Below, in pieces: positions 16,629 to 26,317 of a stretch of 64,000 nucleotides of DNA. Source of the stretch: Micavibrio sp. (GTDB lineage Bacteria > Pseudomonadota > Alphaproteobacteria > Micavibrionales > UBA2020); contig JAPWJZ010000010.1 of NCBI GenBank assembly GCA_028283745.1, positions 62,001-126,000 on the forward strand, in the 5' to 3' direction. The number at the start of each line of letters is the position of its first letter. Positions within the stretch are counted from its first letter, which is position 1. Below the pieces are notes generated by a model. It ran no database searches and was not told where the DNA came from. It saw nothing but the letters and a program-made list of their open reading frames with translations. The translations under genes and the position numbers were made by a program.

Positions 16629-18482
16629 TTATTTTCGCTTCTTCCGGCCCTTGCCGATTTTTTCGGCGAAGAGTTCTGCGAGTTTTTCGGTGATGGCGCC
16701 GCCAAGCTCTTCAGCATCCACCAGCGTCACGGCGCGCTGGTAATAGCGGGTGACATCGTGGCCGATGCCGATGGCGAGCAGCTGGATGGGGCTTTTGTTT
16801 TCGATGAAGTGAATGACGCGGCGCAGGTGTTCTTCCAGGTAATTGCCCTGGTTGGCGGAAAGGGTGGAATCATCCACCGGCGCGCCGTCGGAAATGACCA
16901 TCAAGATTTTGCGCTGCTCGGGCCGTGCCATCAGGCGGTTATAGGCCCAAAGCAGGCCTTCACCGTCGATGTTTTCCTTCAGCAGCCCTTCGCGCAGCAT
17001 AAGGCCAAGGTTGCTGCGCGTGTGTCGCCACGGGTTATCCGCCGCTTTATAAACAATGTGCCGCAGGTCGTTCAGGCGGCCGGGGTTGGCGGGCTTGCCG
17101 TCCGACAGCCATTTTTCGCGGGATGAGCCGCCCTTCCACGCGCGCGTGGTAAAGCCCAAAATTTCAACCTTCACGCCGCAACGCTCCAGCGTGCGTGCCA
17201 GAATATCCGTGCTCATGGCGGCAATGGTAATGGGGCGGCCGCGCATGGAGCCTGAATTGTCGATCAGCAGCGTGACGACGGTATCGCGGAAATCCGTCTC
17301 GCTCTCCTGCTTGTAGCTGATGGGCATGTAGGGCTGCGTGACGATGCGGGAAAGGCGCGCGCTATCCAGCACGCCTTCTTCAAGGTCGAAGTGCCAGCTG
17401 CGGGTTTGCTGCGCCATTAATTTACGCTGCAGGCGGTTGGCAAGGCGCGTGATGACGCCCTGCAGGTGCGTCAGCTGCTTGTCGAGCATCTTGCGCAGTT
17501 TTTGCAGTTCTTCCGGCTCGCACAAATCTTTGGCGTTCACGTCTTCGTCAAACTGGTTGGTATAAATTTTGTAATCGCCGTAGAGCTGGTTGTTAAGGCT
17601 GTCGCGCGGGTCGTTACGGCGGGCTTCATCCTTCGCATCCGCGTCTTCCTCGCCTTCCATCTGCTCAAGGTCTTCGCCGGCCATGGAATCCGCGTCTTTT
17701 TCGCCAAGCTCGCCGCTGTCGGCGTCTTCGGTCATGCCGATGGGGGGCGTACTTTTCTGTTCGGAATCTTCGGATTCCTTATTTGCGCCGTCGCCTTCCT
17801 GCTGGTCCTCGCTTTCGCCGCTTTCGGGCGCGGGCGGCGGCTCGGCGGGGGTGGAGGTCATGTCCATCCGGTCGATCAGCTTGTGTGTCAGGCGGGCGAA
17901 AGCTTCCTGGTCGTTCAGCGTGGCGCGCAGCTGCTCGAACCCGTCGGTGCCGAGGTGTTCGTTAATCCACGACTTCCAGATTTTTGAGATCTTGGCGGCT
18001 TCCTTCGGCGGCTTGCGGCCGGTGAAGGCTTCGCGCGCCAGAAAGCGCATTGCATCGGCCAGCGGCGCATCTTCCATGGCGGTGACTGAATCGAGTTTCT
18101 GGCGGCGGGCTTCGTGGCGGAGCGCGGCTTCAATGTTGCTCGACGCGCCGGGGTAATCTTGCGTCCCGGCGGCTTCAATGCGCGCGTCTTCCAGTGCCTG
18201 ATAGGTGGCGCGGGCCTTGGGGTCGGCGGGCAGGTGCTTTTGGTGCAGGGCGATATCATGGTAGCGCAATTTAAGCGCAAACGTATCTGCAAGGCCGCGG
18301 ATAAGCGCCGTTTCGCCGCTTTCCATCGACTTCGGCAGGGCAGGCAGGCGAATTGAATTATCCGACATTTCGGCTAGGTGGCCGCCGAACGACACTTCCA
18401 CATCCTCACGCCCTGACAAGGCGCGCGCCGTCGACTGCGTCGCAAGCTTGAAGTTTTCTATGGGGTCATGCTGGTCGGACAT
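16629..18482 (-). CDS. cobT: Cobaltochelatase subunit CobT
   Basis: The 617-residue protein has an N-terminal helical region, a long acidic linker (residues about 220-300, rich in E, D and S) and a C-terminal von Willebrand A domain with the metal-ion site [15 protein letters not shown]. Together with CobS (AAA+) and CobN it inserts cobalt in aerobic cobalamin synthesis. Like most alphaproteobacteria with this pair, cobS lies directly upstream and cobN is elsewhere. An adjacent terminator closes the unit. Confidence 0.95.
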   Translation of the reverse strand: MSDQHDPIENFKLATQSTARALSGREDVEVSFGGHLAEMSDNSIRLPALPKSMESGETALIRGLADTFALKLRYHDIALHQKHLPADPKARATYQALEDARIEAAGTQDYPGASSNIEAALRHEARRQKLDSVTAMEDAPLADAMRFLAREAFTGRKPPKEAAKISKIWKSWINEHLGTDGFEQLRATLNDQEAFARLTHKLIDRMDMTSTPAEPPPAPESGESEDQQEGDGANKESEDSEQKSTPPIGMTEDADSGELGEKDADSMAGEDLEQMEGEEDADAKDEARRNDPRDSLNNQLYGDYKIYTNQFDEDVNAKDLCEPEELQKLRKMLDKQLTHLQGVITRLANRLQRKLMAQQTRSWHFDLEEGVLDSARLSRIVTQPYMPISYKQESETDFRDTVVTLLIDNSGSMRGRPITIAAMSTDILARTLERCGVKVEILGFTTRAWKGGSSREKWLSDGKPANPGRLNDLRHIVYKAADNPWRHTRSNLGLMLREGLLKENIDGEGLLWAYNRLMARPEQRKILMVISDGAPVDDSTLSANQGNYLEEHLRRVIHFIENKSPIQLLAIGIGHDVTRYYQRAVTLVDAEELGGAITEKLAELFAEKIGKGRKKRK

Positions 18483-18506
18483 TGCCGTGGCCTCGAATAT
18501 GAGTGC

Positions 18507-19472
18507 TTAATCTTCCTTCTTCAAAATCGCGCGGTCGAAGCAGCGTTGGTAGTATTCAGCGACGATGGATTTTTCAAGCTCGTCGCACTTGTTGAGGAAG
18601 GTGAGGGTGAAGGCGAAATCAAGGTCGCCCATAATCTGCGCGTTTTCCGCCCAGTGAATGACGGTGCGGGGCGACATAACGGTGGAAAGGTCGCCGGCCA
18701 TGAAGCCCTTGCGGGTCAGGTTGGCCATGCGCACCATTGCGGTGACGGTTTTTTTGCCTTCATCCGTTTTGTAGGCGGGCGCGCGGGCGAGGATGATTTC
18801 AACTTCCTGTTCCTGTGGCAAATAGTTGAGGGTGGAGACGATGTTCCAGCGGTCCATCTGGCCCTGGTTGATTTGCTGGGTGCCGTGGTACAGGCCCGTG
18901 GTGTCGCCAAGGCCAACCGTGTTGGTGGTCGCAAAAATGCGGAAGGCGGTATGGGGGCGGATGACTTCGTTCTGGTCGAGCAGCGTCAGCTTGCCTTCGG
19001 ATTCCAGCACGCGCTGAATGACGAACATGACATCCGGGCGGCCGGCGTCGTATTCATCAAACACGATGGCGACGGGGTTTTTAAGCGCCCAGGGCAGGAT
19101 GCCTTCTTTAAACTCTGTCACCTGCTTGCCTTCTTTCAGCGTAATCGCATCCTTGCCGATAAGGTCGATGCGGGAAACGTGGCTGTCGAGGTTGATGCGG
19201 ATGCAGGGCCAGTTGAGGCGCGCTGCCACCTGTTCAATGTGCGTTGACTTACCCGTGCCGTGATAGCCCTGCACCATGACGCGCTTGTTGTGTGCGAAGC
19301 CAGCCAGAATGGCGAGGGTCGTGTTTTTGTCAAAACGGTAAGCTTCATCTACTTCCGGCACGTTTTCGGTGCGCTGGGAAAAAGCGGGTACCTGCATGTC
19401 ATCGGTATCAATGCCGAAGAGTTGCTTGACGGAAACCATGATGTCGGGGATGCGCTTGGCGGAGGCGGTCAT
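18507..19472 (-). CDS. cobS: Cobaltochelatase AAA+ subunit CobS
   Basis: A AAA+ ATPase of about 321 residues: Walker [10 protein letters not shown], Walker [11 protein letters not shown], and sensor region [19 protein letters not shown]. CobS hydrolyses ATP to drive cobalt insertion with CobT and CobN. The start ATG at 19472 lies four bases past the stop of the J-domain gene; the longer track ORF (19532) overlaps that gene and is less likely. 24 bases separate it from cobT. Confidence 0.95.
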   Translation of the reverse strand: MTASAKRIPDIMVSVKQLFGIDTDDMQVPAFSQRTENVPEVDEAYRFDKNTTLAILAGFAHNKRVMVQGYHGTGKSTHIEQVAARLNWPCIRINLDSHVSRIDLIGKDAITLKEGKQVTEFKEGILPWALKNPVAIVFDEYDAGRPDVMFVIQRVLESEGKLTLLDQNEVIRPHTAFRIFATTNTVGLGDTTGLYHGTQQINQGQMDRWNIVSTLNYLPQEQEVEIILARAPAYKTDEGKKTVTAMVRMANLTRKGFMAGDLSTVMSPRTVIHWAENAQIMGDLDFAFTLTFLNKCDELEKSIVAEYYQRCFDRAILKKED

Positions 19473-19476
19473 AACG

Positions 19477-20106
19477 TCACTTCTCGAGGTTTGTATAATG
19501 TTGGTAGGATAACTTGAGGATGGAATAGGCAAGGTTGATTTTTTTCAGCAGTTCTTCTGCCGTTTTGTCTTCCTTGTTCGTATCAGGATGGTATTTTTTG
19601 GCAAGGGTCTTGTAGCGTATCTTCACCTGGTCCCAATCGATGGGCGGGTACAAATCAAGCACCGCCAGCGCTTCGATTGTGGGGTGGGGAATGGTGCGGA
19701 TGTCGATATGCGCTTCGACTGGTTCTTCATCTTCCGGCCCGCGGCCGCTGAAGTCGCCAAAAACGCTTTCGCCCTTGGTGAAGGCTTCATATATGCGCTG
19801 GCGGGTTTTTTCCTCGTTGAAGCCGGCTTGCGTTGAACGCCATGTCGGGCGGTCCCACACGGCGGTCTTGTGCATGTGATGCTCGATTTCAATGCGGCTC
19901 ATGCCCTTGAAGAAGTCCCAGTTGGCATTGTATTCGCGCACGTGGTCAAGGCAGAACCAGTAATAATCCCGCAGTTCATAGCGTGATTTGGGCGCGCGGA
20001 ATTCGCCCAACCCGTCGCAGCCGCCAATATCGCAATTCTTGCGAATAGCGGGGATATTGTCGGACAGGTCTTCGCCGAGGAAGGATTTGAACTTGAAATG
20101 CCACAT
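19477..20106 (-). CDS. J-domain protein adjacent to cobST
   Basis: A 209-residue protein with a C-terminal J-domain (residues about 150-205) including the HPD motif in [16 protein letters not shown]. The N-terminal 140 residues contain [18 protein letters not shown] and a conserved [17 protein letters not shown] region common to alphaproteobacterial homologues. J-domains stimulate DnaK ATPase. The link to cobST is conserved in many alphaproteobacteria but the client is unknown. A bolA gene often found upstream is absent here. Confidence 0.88.
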   Translation of the reverse strand: MWHFKFKSFLGEDLSDNIPAIRKNCDIGGCDGLGEFRAPKSRYELRDYYWFCLDHVREYNANWDFFKGMSRIEIEHHMHKTAVWDRPTWRSTQAGFNEEKTRQRIYEAFTKGESVFGDFSGRGPEDEEPVEAHIDIRTIPHPTIEALAVLDLYPPIDWDQVKIRYKTLAKKYHPDTNKEDKTAEELLKKINLAYSILKLSYQHYTNLEK

Positions 20107-20550
20107 GCCGAGATACTATGAGCCTCCAGCCCTTTAAAAACAAGTTTAGCCGCACCCCAACGGGGAGAAAGCGCAAACCGAACAGCGCGGCTTCCCCTTG
20201 AAAATGCACATTTAAACTGCACATCCCTCCATTTTATCACAAGGGTTAGATTATGATAAAGCGAAGGTGAGCCAACCGTTTTTTCAAGATAGGCCGGTAC
20301 TGCAGAAAAACACTTGGATGAAGGGACTTGCGGCGCTTTCCTGCAAAAATATTGCTGCATAAAAAAGCATGCAGCCGCATTTTGGGAAAAACCAATGGGT
20401 GCGGAACATTGCCGGGCGTGAGGGGCGGGTTTTTATCATACAGCCGCATGTTGTAACATTTGTTTAAATACAATTAACAGTTGTATATGGTCTTTTTTGG
20501 TCTTAAAATAAGTACATACGTATGATGACTGAACGATTGGGGGCACAATC
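20107..20550. promoter_or_regulatory. Divergent intergenic region with inverted repeats
   Basis: This 444-base AT-rich gap separates the J-protein gene (left) from the ribbon-helix-helix gene (right). It contains ATACAA-N7-TTGTAT (20468-20486), a direct repeat TGGTCTT and the 10-base palindrome CATACGTATG (20515-20524), the last only 27 bases before the ATG. These are plausible operators of the adjacent regulator. No gene is seen. Confidence 0.4.
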
Positions 20551-20913
20551 ATGGCTGACATTTCACCGGCTACTTCTCAAATACAACCTATGGATGTTTC
20601 ACTGCAAATTGCGCAACCTTACGGCGGGTTGGTCAGCAAGAACATCCGTATTCACGACCGCCGCACCAGTGTGCGGCTGGAGCCTGAAATGTGGGATGCC
20701 TTGAAGGAAGTCGCGGGCATTGAAGGTTGTTCTGTCCATGACCTGTGCGGCGCGGTGGATGATATGAAGGCGGCGGGGGCATCATTTACAGGCGCGCTGC
20801 GCGTCTTCCTCATGGAATATTTCCGTGCGGCGGCAAAAACCAGCCCGCAGGTGGGCATGGTGCAGCGACGGCTGAATATGGCACCTGTCAAGAATGCGGC
20901 GGGCAGCCGTTAA
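20551..20913 (+). CDS. Ribbon-helix-helix domain protein (COG4321-like)
   Basis: A 120-residue protein whose centre (KNIRIHDRRTSVRLEPEMWDALKEVAGIEG) is an RHH_4-type DNA-binding fold: a strand, then two helices. The family forms dimers that bind DNA with the paired strand. The GGGGGCAC site precedes the ATG. The palindromes just upstream may be autoregulatory targets. The downstream membrane gene may be cotranscribed. Confidence 0.8.
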   Translation: MADISPATSQIQPMDVSLQIAQPYGGLVSKNIRIHDRRTSVRLEPEMWDALKEVAGIEGCSVHDLCGAVDDMKAAGASFTGALRVFLMEYFRAAAKTSPQVGMVQRRLNMAPVKNAAGSR

Positions 20914-20977
20914 ACCCAAAAACCGCCCGCAAAAAACCCGCTGACGCCTGTTTACCGCCTTGTGGTATTATTGACCT

Positions 20978-22975
20978 ATGCAGGGCAGCACAGGCAAAAA
21001 AAAGAACCGTCCGTTTTTCACCCCCTTCGGGCTGATGCTGTTTGTCTTCAGCCTTTTTTACATTGGCGCTGAGGCGGTGTTTAACATGCAGCTGCTGGAA
21101 GTGGCCGGCAGCGTTAAATCCAACCCGCAGGAAATCACCAACCTCCAGTATTTCGGCCGCACGGTTTCGGCCTATGGCTTTACGCTGCTGGTGCTGGGTG
21201 TGTTTGAAAATACCGGCTTCCGCCTGCGCAGCCGCCGCGACTGGGCGCTGTTTCTGGGGGTTGCGCTGGTCTGCATCCTGCCGTTCCTGTCTATCTTCCG
21301 TCATACCTTTCCCGTCTCGGTGGACGGTGGTGCTTATGCCGCGCCGCTGAAGCTGGAACCGCTGGATGTAATGCTGAGCATTATGCCCTGCCTTGGCCTG
21401 CTGGTGGCGGTGATGAGCGCGGGTCGCTACCGGCCGCAAGTCTTTATCGCGCTGTTGCTCATGGCGTGGCCCGCGATGTTTTTAGGGCAGAAACTGCTGA
21501 TTGAAAGCTTTGTCATTGACCGCACCACATGGCAGGAACGGCAGAACGCCCGCTATATGCTGATGCTGCGGGCGGGCCTTGAGGATTGCGCCATTACCCT
21601 TGGCGACCTGCAGTTCTGCGATGACAAGCAGGGCACGGCCGACATGAAGGCCGCCCGCGTGATTGTTTCCGCCCTCTGGATGATGCATCCCGACGGCGTG
21701 CTGCAGGATTTGAAAGACAACAAGGAAGAAATTGTGGAGCGCGCGGCGCTGAAGGGCGTCTGGTTCTCCCCCGGTGACCAGTACAAAAAATATGTCGAAA
21801 AAGTCACCACCGCCCGCGACCAATACGCCAGGACGGCGGCGCAGCAGTTCTATAGCAAATATTATGCGCCGTACAAAAACGCCTCCGACCTGTATTTGAA
21901 GACGCTCGATCGCGCCGGCATTGAGGCTCAGGCGGAAAAAGCGGCGGTGGATGTAGACGGGCAGATTGATGCAGGCTGGGTAAAATACCAGACCGCCGTG
22001 CGCGATTTCCGGCAAACCCTTTCCGTCATGGTCGGGCAGGCGATGCGCAGCGGCCTTGCCTATGCGGGCGCGGTGAACGCTATTTGCGGCAAGCGCGGCG
22101 ACTGCCCTGACATCGACACCGGTCCGGCACTGGAGCAGGGCCAGAAAAAGGCGATTGCGGAATTCACCAGCAAATCCGGCTATCCGCCCACCATCACCGA
22201 AAAGGATGATTTTTTAAAAGAGCCCAAGACACAAAAGCTGATCCGCGACCAGGTGCAGCAGTCCATCCGCTATAAATTCGGCATGAAAGATTTTACGCTA
22301 CCTGACGACTGGGTTTATGACCGCGAGTCTTTTAAAACCACCGTCGCCGCCTTGATTGACAAGCAGGCGAAGGGCAAGTGGCACGAAAAATTCGGCGACC
22401 GTCTGCCGCCCGGCCTCAGCGAAAAGGAATTCATGGATGTGCTGGGCATCAACCCGCAATTGCCGCCGGTTGAAAGCATGCTGTTGAACGAAGAAGATTT
22501 CTTCAAAAAATACGTGCTGCCCGGCAACAAGAAGATGATTGATAGCATGCTGCAGGAACTGGCGGATGACCGCCGCAAGCATGATGACAATACAGTTGCA
22601 ACGGAGGAGGGGAAAGATTACGTCGAGGCGCTGTATATCCCGACTATCTCTCTCGTCGTGTCGCTGTCGGTCGTGATGATGACGTTGTTCCGGGGGTTAA
22701 TGGTGCTGCCGGAAACGTTGATACGCACCGGCAGGATTAAAATGAATGCGGACCCGCGCGCGCTGCGCCTGTTGCTGGCGGGCGCCTTTCTGGCCGCGCT
22801 TATGCTGATGCCGCTGGCAGCCCCCAACCCCTATGCTCACGGCGGTACATATAGCCGCTACCTTGCCGATGCCCGCAAGGACCATATCCTCATCGCCTCG
22901 CTGCTCAACTGGGCGGCGCAGGTGCAACCTGTCATTTATCGCGCAGGGGATGGCCTTCGGCGTGCGTTTAACTAA
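20978..22975 (+). CDS. Hypothetical large polytopic membrane protein
   Basis: 665 residues of no recognised family. Four hydrophobic segments lie in the first 190 residues (e.g. FGLMLFVFSLFYIGAEAVF, GFTLLVLGVF, LFLGVALVCILPFLSIF, VFIALLLMAWPAMFLG). A large hydrophilic domain of about 350 residues follows, rich in aromatic and charged residues with a CGKRGDCPD Cys pair. At least two more segments lie near the C-terminus (YIPTISLVVSLSVVMMTLF, LLLAGAFLAALMLMPLAA). The big domain is probably periplasmic. Confidence 0.7.
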   Translation: MQGSTGKKKNRPFFTPFGLMLFVFSLFYIGAEAVFNMQLLEVAGSVKSNPQEITNLQYFGRTVSAYGFTLLVLGVFENTGFRLRSRRDWALFLGVALVCILPFLSIFRHTFPVSVDGGAYAAPLKLEPLDVMLSIMPCLGLLVAVMSAGRYRPQVFIALLLMAWPAMFLGQKLLIESFVIDRTTWQERQNARYMLMLRAGLEDCAITLGDLQFCDDKQGTADMKAARVIVSALWMMHPDGVLQDLKDNKEEIVERAALKGVWFSPGDQYKKYVEKVTTARDQYARTAAQQFYSKYYAPYKNASDLYLKTLDRAGIEAQAEKAAVDVDGQIDAGWVKYQTAVRDFRQTLSVMVGQAMRSGLAYAGAVNAICGKRGDCPDIDTGPALEQGQKKAIAEFTSKSGYPPTITEKDDFLKEPKTQKLIRDQVQQSIRYKFGMKDFTLPDDWVYDRESFKTTVAALIDKQAKGKWHEKFGDRLPPGLSEKEFMDVLGINPQLPPVESMLLNEEDFFKKYVLPGNKKMIDSMLQELADDRRKHDDNTVATEEGKDYVEALYIPTISLVVSLSVVMMTLFRGLMVLPETLIRTGRIKMNADPRALRLLLAGAFLAALMLMPLAAPNPYAHGGTYSRYLADARKDHILIASLLNWAAQVQPVIYRAGDGLRRAFN

Positions 22976-23043
22976 CATACGCTGGCAATACAAACCGGCG
23001 TTGGCTGTTATTCGGACATGTTTTCAGGCAGATGGGGCATTTC

Positions 23044-23844
23044 ATGCAAAAAGGCTTTACGCTGGTCGAACTTGCAATTGTGATGACGATTATCGGCCTT
23101 CTCATCGGCGGTATTCTAAAAGGGCAGGAACTTGTCAATAATGCCCGCATCACATCCACCATTGCACAGGTAAAGGGTGTTGAGGCGGCTGTGAGCACTT
23201 TTCGTGACACTTATAATGGCGTTCCCGGTGATATTTCCGGTGCTTCAACGCGCATTCCCGGCTGTAATGCAAACTGCAATCCGCCCTTGTTTACGGGGGG
23301 TGATGGGATTGTGGGCGCTATCAATTGGGAAAGTGCTGGCTATCTCCCTCAATTGCCGGCCGCAGGAATGCCGAACCCGGCAACGGCGATCGGGGACGAG
23401 ACAGAACTTTTCTGGATACATTTGTTCAAAGCGAACCTCATTACAGGCCTGACCTCGGATTCGCTGACGTCTGTTGTTACACCGCAGTGGGGCGTGACAC
23501 ATCCGGCTGCAAAAATCGACGGTGGATTTGTTGTGGGCTATGGGGATGGTTCTGTGCCGTTAAACTCTCCGCAAACGAACGGCACGGGTGTTGCGGGAAC
23601 CGTGCTTGTTTTGCAAAAAGCACCGAATACGCGGCCTACCGCGACGGTTGACGGCTCTATGCCGCTGACCCCCGGCTATGCGGCGCAGATTGACCGCAAA
23701 CTGGACGATGGTAACCCGTCCACCGGCTATGTGCAGGCATACGGCAAGCAGACCAGCTGCTTTATGCCTTTCGGTGCCACGTATACTTACAATGAAAGCG
23801 TGACGCAAAAAGATTGCGGCCTGTTTCTGCGCATTCAGGGGTAA
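23044..23844 (+). CDS. Type IV pilin-like / pseudopilin protein
   Basis: The N-terminus MQKGFTLVELAIVMTIIGLLIGGILKGQEL is a canonical prepilin: short basic leader, cleavage before F, Glu5, and a hydrophobic helix. The globular part is Gly/Asn/Pro-rich with a C-terminal Cys pair (TSCFMPFG...KDCGLFL). Start at ATG 23044 rather than the track's 23032 gives the standard leader. No pilus assembly genes (pilD, pilB, gsp) are nearby, so its machinery must be elsewhere. Confidence 0.85.
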   Translation: MQKGFTLVELAIVMTIIGLLIGGILKGQELVNNARITSTIAQVKGVEAAVSTFRDTYNGVPGDISGASTRIPGCNANCNPPLFTGGDGIVGAINWESAGYLPQLPAAGMPNPATAIGDETELFWIHLFKANLITGLTSDSLTSVVTPQWGVTHPAAKIDGGFVVGYGDGSVPLNSPQTNGTGVAGTVLVLQKAPNTRPTATVDGSMPLTPGYAAQIDRKLDDGNPSTGYVQAYGKQTSCFMPFGATYTYNESVTQKDCGLFLRIQG

Positions 23845-23850
23845 ATAAAT

Positions 23851-24144
23851 TTAATCCGCGGTTTTTTCGCAGGCTCCTTGCGCGAGGGAGGAAACCTTGC
23901 GGCGGATTTCGTCGCCGGATTTTATTTTCAGCGGTTGCGGTTCGATGCCGTCGTTGAAGGACAGCGTTTCAATTTCCCGCACTTTCAAATGCACGAGTTC
24001 GTCAATGTCCGTCACGGCGGCGGTGATGCGTTGCTGGCCGATGGCATCGGGCTTGCCGCGCTTTTTCGCGGGCGGCGCCCAGATGGGCTCAACCCAGCGG
24101 ATGATGTCATCGACGAAAATATCTTCGCAGGGCTGGAAGTTCAT
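23851..24144 (-). CDS. Hypothetical protein (97 aa)
   Basis: A small soluble protein (MNFQPCEDIFVDDIIRWVEPIWAPP...) with no recognised family. The tail is basic/charged and includes IKSGDEIRRKVSSLAQGACE. It converges on the pilin gene with a 6-base gap and lies 24 bases downstream of the next leftward gene, so the two may be cotranscribed. Confidence 0.55.
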   Translation of the reverse strand: MNFQPCEDIFVDDIIRWVEPIWAPPAKKRGKPDAIGQQRITAAVTDIDELVHLKVREIETLSFNDGIEPQPLKIKSGDEIRRKVSSLAQGACEKTAD

Positions 24145-24168
24145 TGCGGTCTGTGGCCTTTTTAAAAA

Positions 24169-24528
24169 TTAACGGAAGGGATTGAGTTTTTTGAGCAGCG
24201 TTGAAAGCGGCGCGCGCGGGGTGGCAGCCTGCTTTTGCTTCACGTATTCCCAGATAGTGCCAACATACATTTCCTGTCCGGGCTGGCTGATGATGACGGT
24301 GCCGCTGTTGTTGGGGTGGCAGTTCAATTCATCCAGATAAACAGAGGCGCTGCCGGTGGATTGATCGGCCTTGTTATAAATACGCATGCCGAGGGAGATA
24401 CTATCTTCCACGCGAATAAACCCGTCCAGCGCCAGAAAAGTTTCAGCCTTTATCAACTCGCGCGCCGAATAAAGCGGGCCTTTGGAATAGCGTTGATAGG
24501 CCGCATTGGCCTTGGGGGAGAGGGACAT
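24169..24528 (-). CDS. Hypothetical protein (119 aa)
   Basis: The product begins MSLSPKANAAYQRYSKGPLYS and has an alternating strand pattern in the middle (FLALDGFIRVEDSISLGMRIYN, SASVYLDELNC, SGTVIISQPG). No family is recognised. The track begins 20 codons earlier; ATG 24528 is preferred because it avoids a Cys-rich, unlikely leader. Confidence 0.55.
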   Translation of the reverse strand: MSLSPKANAAYQRYSKGPLYSARELIKAETFLALDGFIRVEDSISLGMRIYNKADQSTGSASVYLDELNCHPNNSGTVIISQPGQEMYVGTIWEYVKQKQAATPRAPLSTLLKKLNPFR

Positions 24529-24608
24529 AAAAGCGCTCCGGTTGCAGGATATGCCGCAATAATTATGGCAAAATGGAGGGCTTGTCAAGCGTGCCGTGGG
24601 GCAAAGCC

Positions 24609-25076
24609 TTAATTGATCCGCGGCGTATCCGGCAGTTCGACTGTATCGCAGTAGTGGCGCAGCATATCCACAATCTGCGCCATGTCGCTGCCGGAGCTGT
24701 CCTTGATGATATAACCCGCGATGTTCAGGTTATACGCGTCAATCTGGTCCTGCTTGCTTTTGGAGGTGGTGAGGACAAAAACAATCGAGCGTTTCAGTGT
24801 TTCATCCTGCCGGAGCGCCGCAATGAATTCGAGGCCGTTCATGCGCGGCATATTAATATCGACCAGCATAATGCGCGGCTGGCGAATTTGGCGGCTGTCG
24901 CTGGAGCGCAGCAGTTCAAGCGCGGCTACGCCGTCTTCGGCGCGATGCAGGGGGTTGTCAATCTTTTCACGGGCAAAGGCGCGCTTCACGCCCATGGCGT
25001 CAATATCGTTATCCTCCACCAGCAGAATGCTGACGTTCTTGTGAAGGGGGTTAACGATTTCAAGCGTATTGTTCAT
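24609..25076 (-). CDS. Single-domain response regulator (Rcp1-like)
   Basis: A stand-alone receiver domain: acidic pocket ILLVEDNDIDAMG, phospho-acceptor Asp in IMLVDINMPRMNG, then VLTTSKSKQD and the conserved Lys in YIIKDSS. There is no output domain. Insertions and the ED(N)D pattern resemble Rcp1-type regulators that pair with phytochrome-like kinases. Its ATG overlaps the stop of the kinase gene as ATGA, so it is the cognate partner. Confidence 0.9.
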   Translation of the reverse strand: MNNTLEIVNPLHKNVSILLVEDNDIDAMGVKRAFAREKIDNPLHRAEDGVAALELLRSSDSRQIRQPRIMLVDINMPRMNGLEFIAALRQDETLKRSIVFVLTTSKSKQDQIDAYNLNIAGYIIKDSSGSDMAQIVDMLRHYCDTVELPDTPRIN

Positions 25077-26143
25077 GATAACTGTTTTTGCCATGTAAAA
25101 TGGAACTTTACGCCAGCTTCGGGGGGGCTTTCAATCCATATTTTTTGGCCCGCCTGCAGCAGAATTTTACGTGTCAGCGCAAGGCCCATGCCGCTGCCTT
25201 CGGAAATGTCGCGTGGTTTCAAGGTCTGAAACAGACCAAAAACTTTTTCGTGGTATTCCGGCGCAATTCCGGGGCCGTCATCCGCCACGCTGAAGACATA
25301 GCTGGCATCGTGGTCTTCCATATCAATGTTAATTCTTTTTTCCGCCTTGTCGTTGTGGCGGATTGCATTGTCGATCAAGTGGACAAAAACCAGCGTCAGC
25401 GGCATGCTGCGCACCCGCGCGCCTGCCAGCAGCGGCGACAGCGTGATGTTGAGGCCCGGCGGCGGGCTGAGCCATTTCAAGACACCCTGCACTATTTCTG
25501 CGACGCTGATAATCTCGCTCGAATTGTCCATTGCCTGCATGTGCGCATCGGAATAGGCGGCAATATCATCCAGCAGCTTTTCCATGCGCTGGGTGCGGCT
25601 GGCGATAAGGTCGAATTTTTCGGCGCAGTCGGCGGGAATATCCATCGGCAAGTCTTCGCGTATCCAGCGCGAGAGCTGGTTGATGTCGCGCAGCGGGGCC
25701 CGCAGGTCATGGCAGGCAATACGCGTCATTTCCTGCAGGTCGCTGGCAAGGCGGCGCGATACTTCTTCCATCTTCTTCAGACTGCTGAGGTCGCGCAGAA
25801 TTTTTGATGCGCCGATGATGGCGCCGTCTTTATCCCGCAAGGGGGAGACGGAGAGGGCGGTTTCCAGCAACGTGCCGTCCTTGTGCAGGCGCTGCGTAAC
25901 GTAATGATCGATTTTTTCGCCGTTTAAAATTTTTGCGCGGATGCGGTTTTCATCATCATGCAGGTCGGCGGGAATGATAAGGCGGATGTGCTGGCCCACA
26001 GCTTCCGCCGCGCTATGGCCGAACAACCGCTCGGCCGCGCCGTTCCACGTTAAAATGGTGCCATCCAGCCGTTTGCTGATGATGGCGTCATCCGATGATT
26101 GCACGATGGCCGCAAGCAGGGCCGTTGAATTTTTGTCTGACAT
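25073..26143 (-). CDS. PAS-domain sensor histidine kinase
   Basis: A soluble kinase of about 356 residues: a PAS domain (residues about 10-125; DDAIISKRLDGTILTWNGAAERLFG and the PAC segment), a DHp helix with the phosphorylated His in IACHDLRAPLRD, and a HATPase domain with N-box LIDNAIRHN, G1 DDGPGI and G2 GSGMGLAL. There is no membrane segment, so it senses a cytoplasmic signal. ATG 26143 (MSDKNSTALLAAIVQ) is preferred over the track start. Cotranscribed with the receiver protein. Confidence 0.92.
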   Translation of the reverse strand: MSDKNSTALLAAIVQSSDDAIISKRLDGTILTWNGAAERLFGHSAAEAVGQHIRLIIPADLHDDENRIRAKILNGEKIDHYVTQRLHKDGTLLETALSVSPLRDKDGAIIGASKILRDLSSLKKMEEVSRRLASDLQEMTRIACHDLRAPLRDINQLSRWIREDLPMDIPADCAEKFDLIASRTQRMEKLLDDIAAYSDAHMQAMDNSSEIISVAEIVQGVLKWLSPPPGLNITLSPLLAGARVRSMPLTLVFVHLIDNAIRHNDKAEKRINIDMEDHDASYVFSVADDGPGIAPEYHEKVFGLFQTLKPRDISEGSGMGLALTRKILLQAGQKIWIESPPEAGVKFHFTWQKQLS

Positions 26144-26317
26144 GACGAGCGTAAAAATATAGTGGCCGCCGCACAATGCCGCAGCCCGAAATAATTTGGC
26201 CGGTCCCGCGCCGGGACTCGCCGGTTATCAATAATCGCCACTAAAGGCGGCCGGTATAATGCCAGCGTAGTATCAATGTAATATCAATATTCAGTCGTCG
26301 TACGTAAGACGGGCTTG

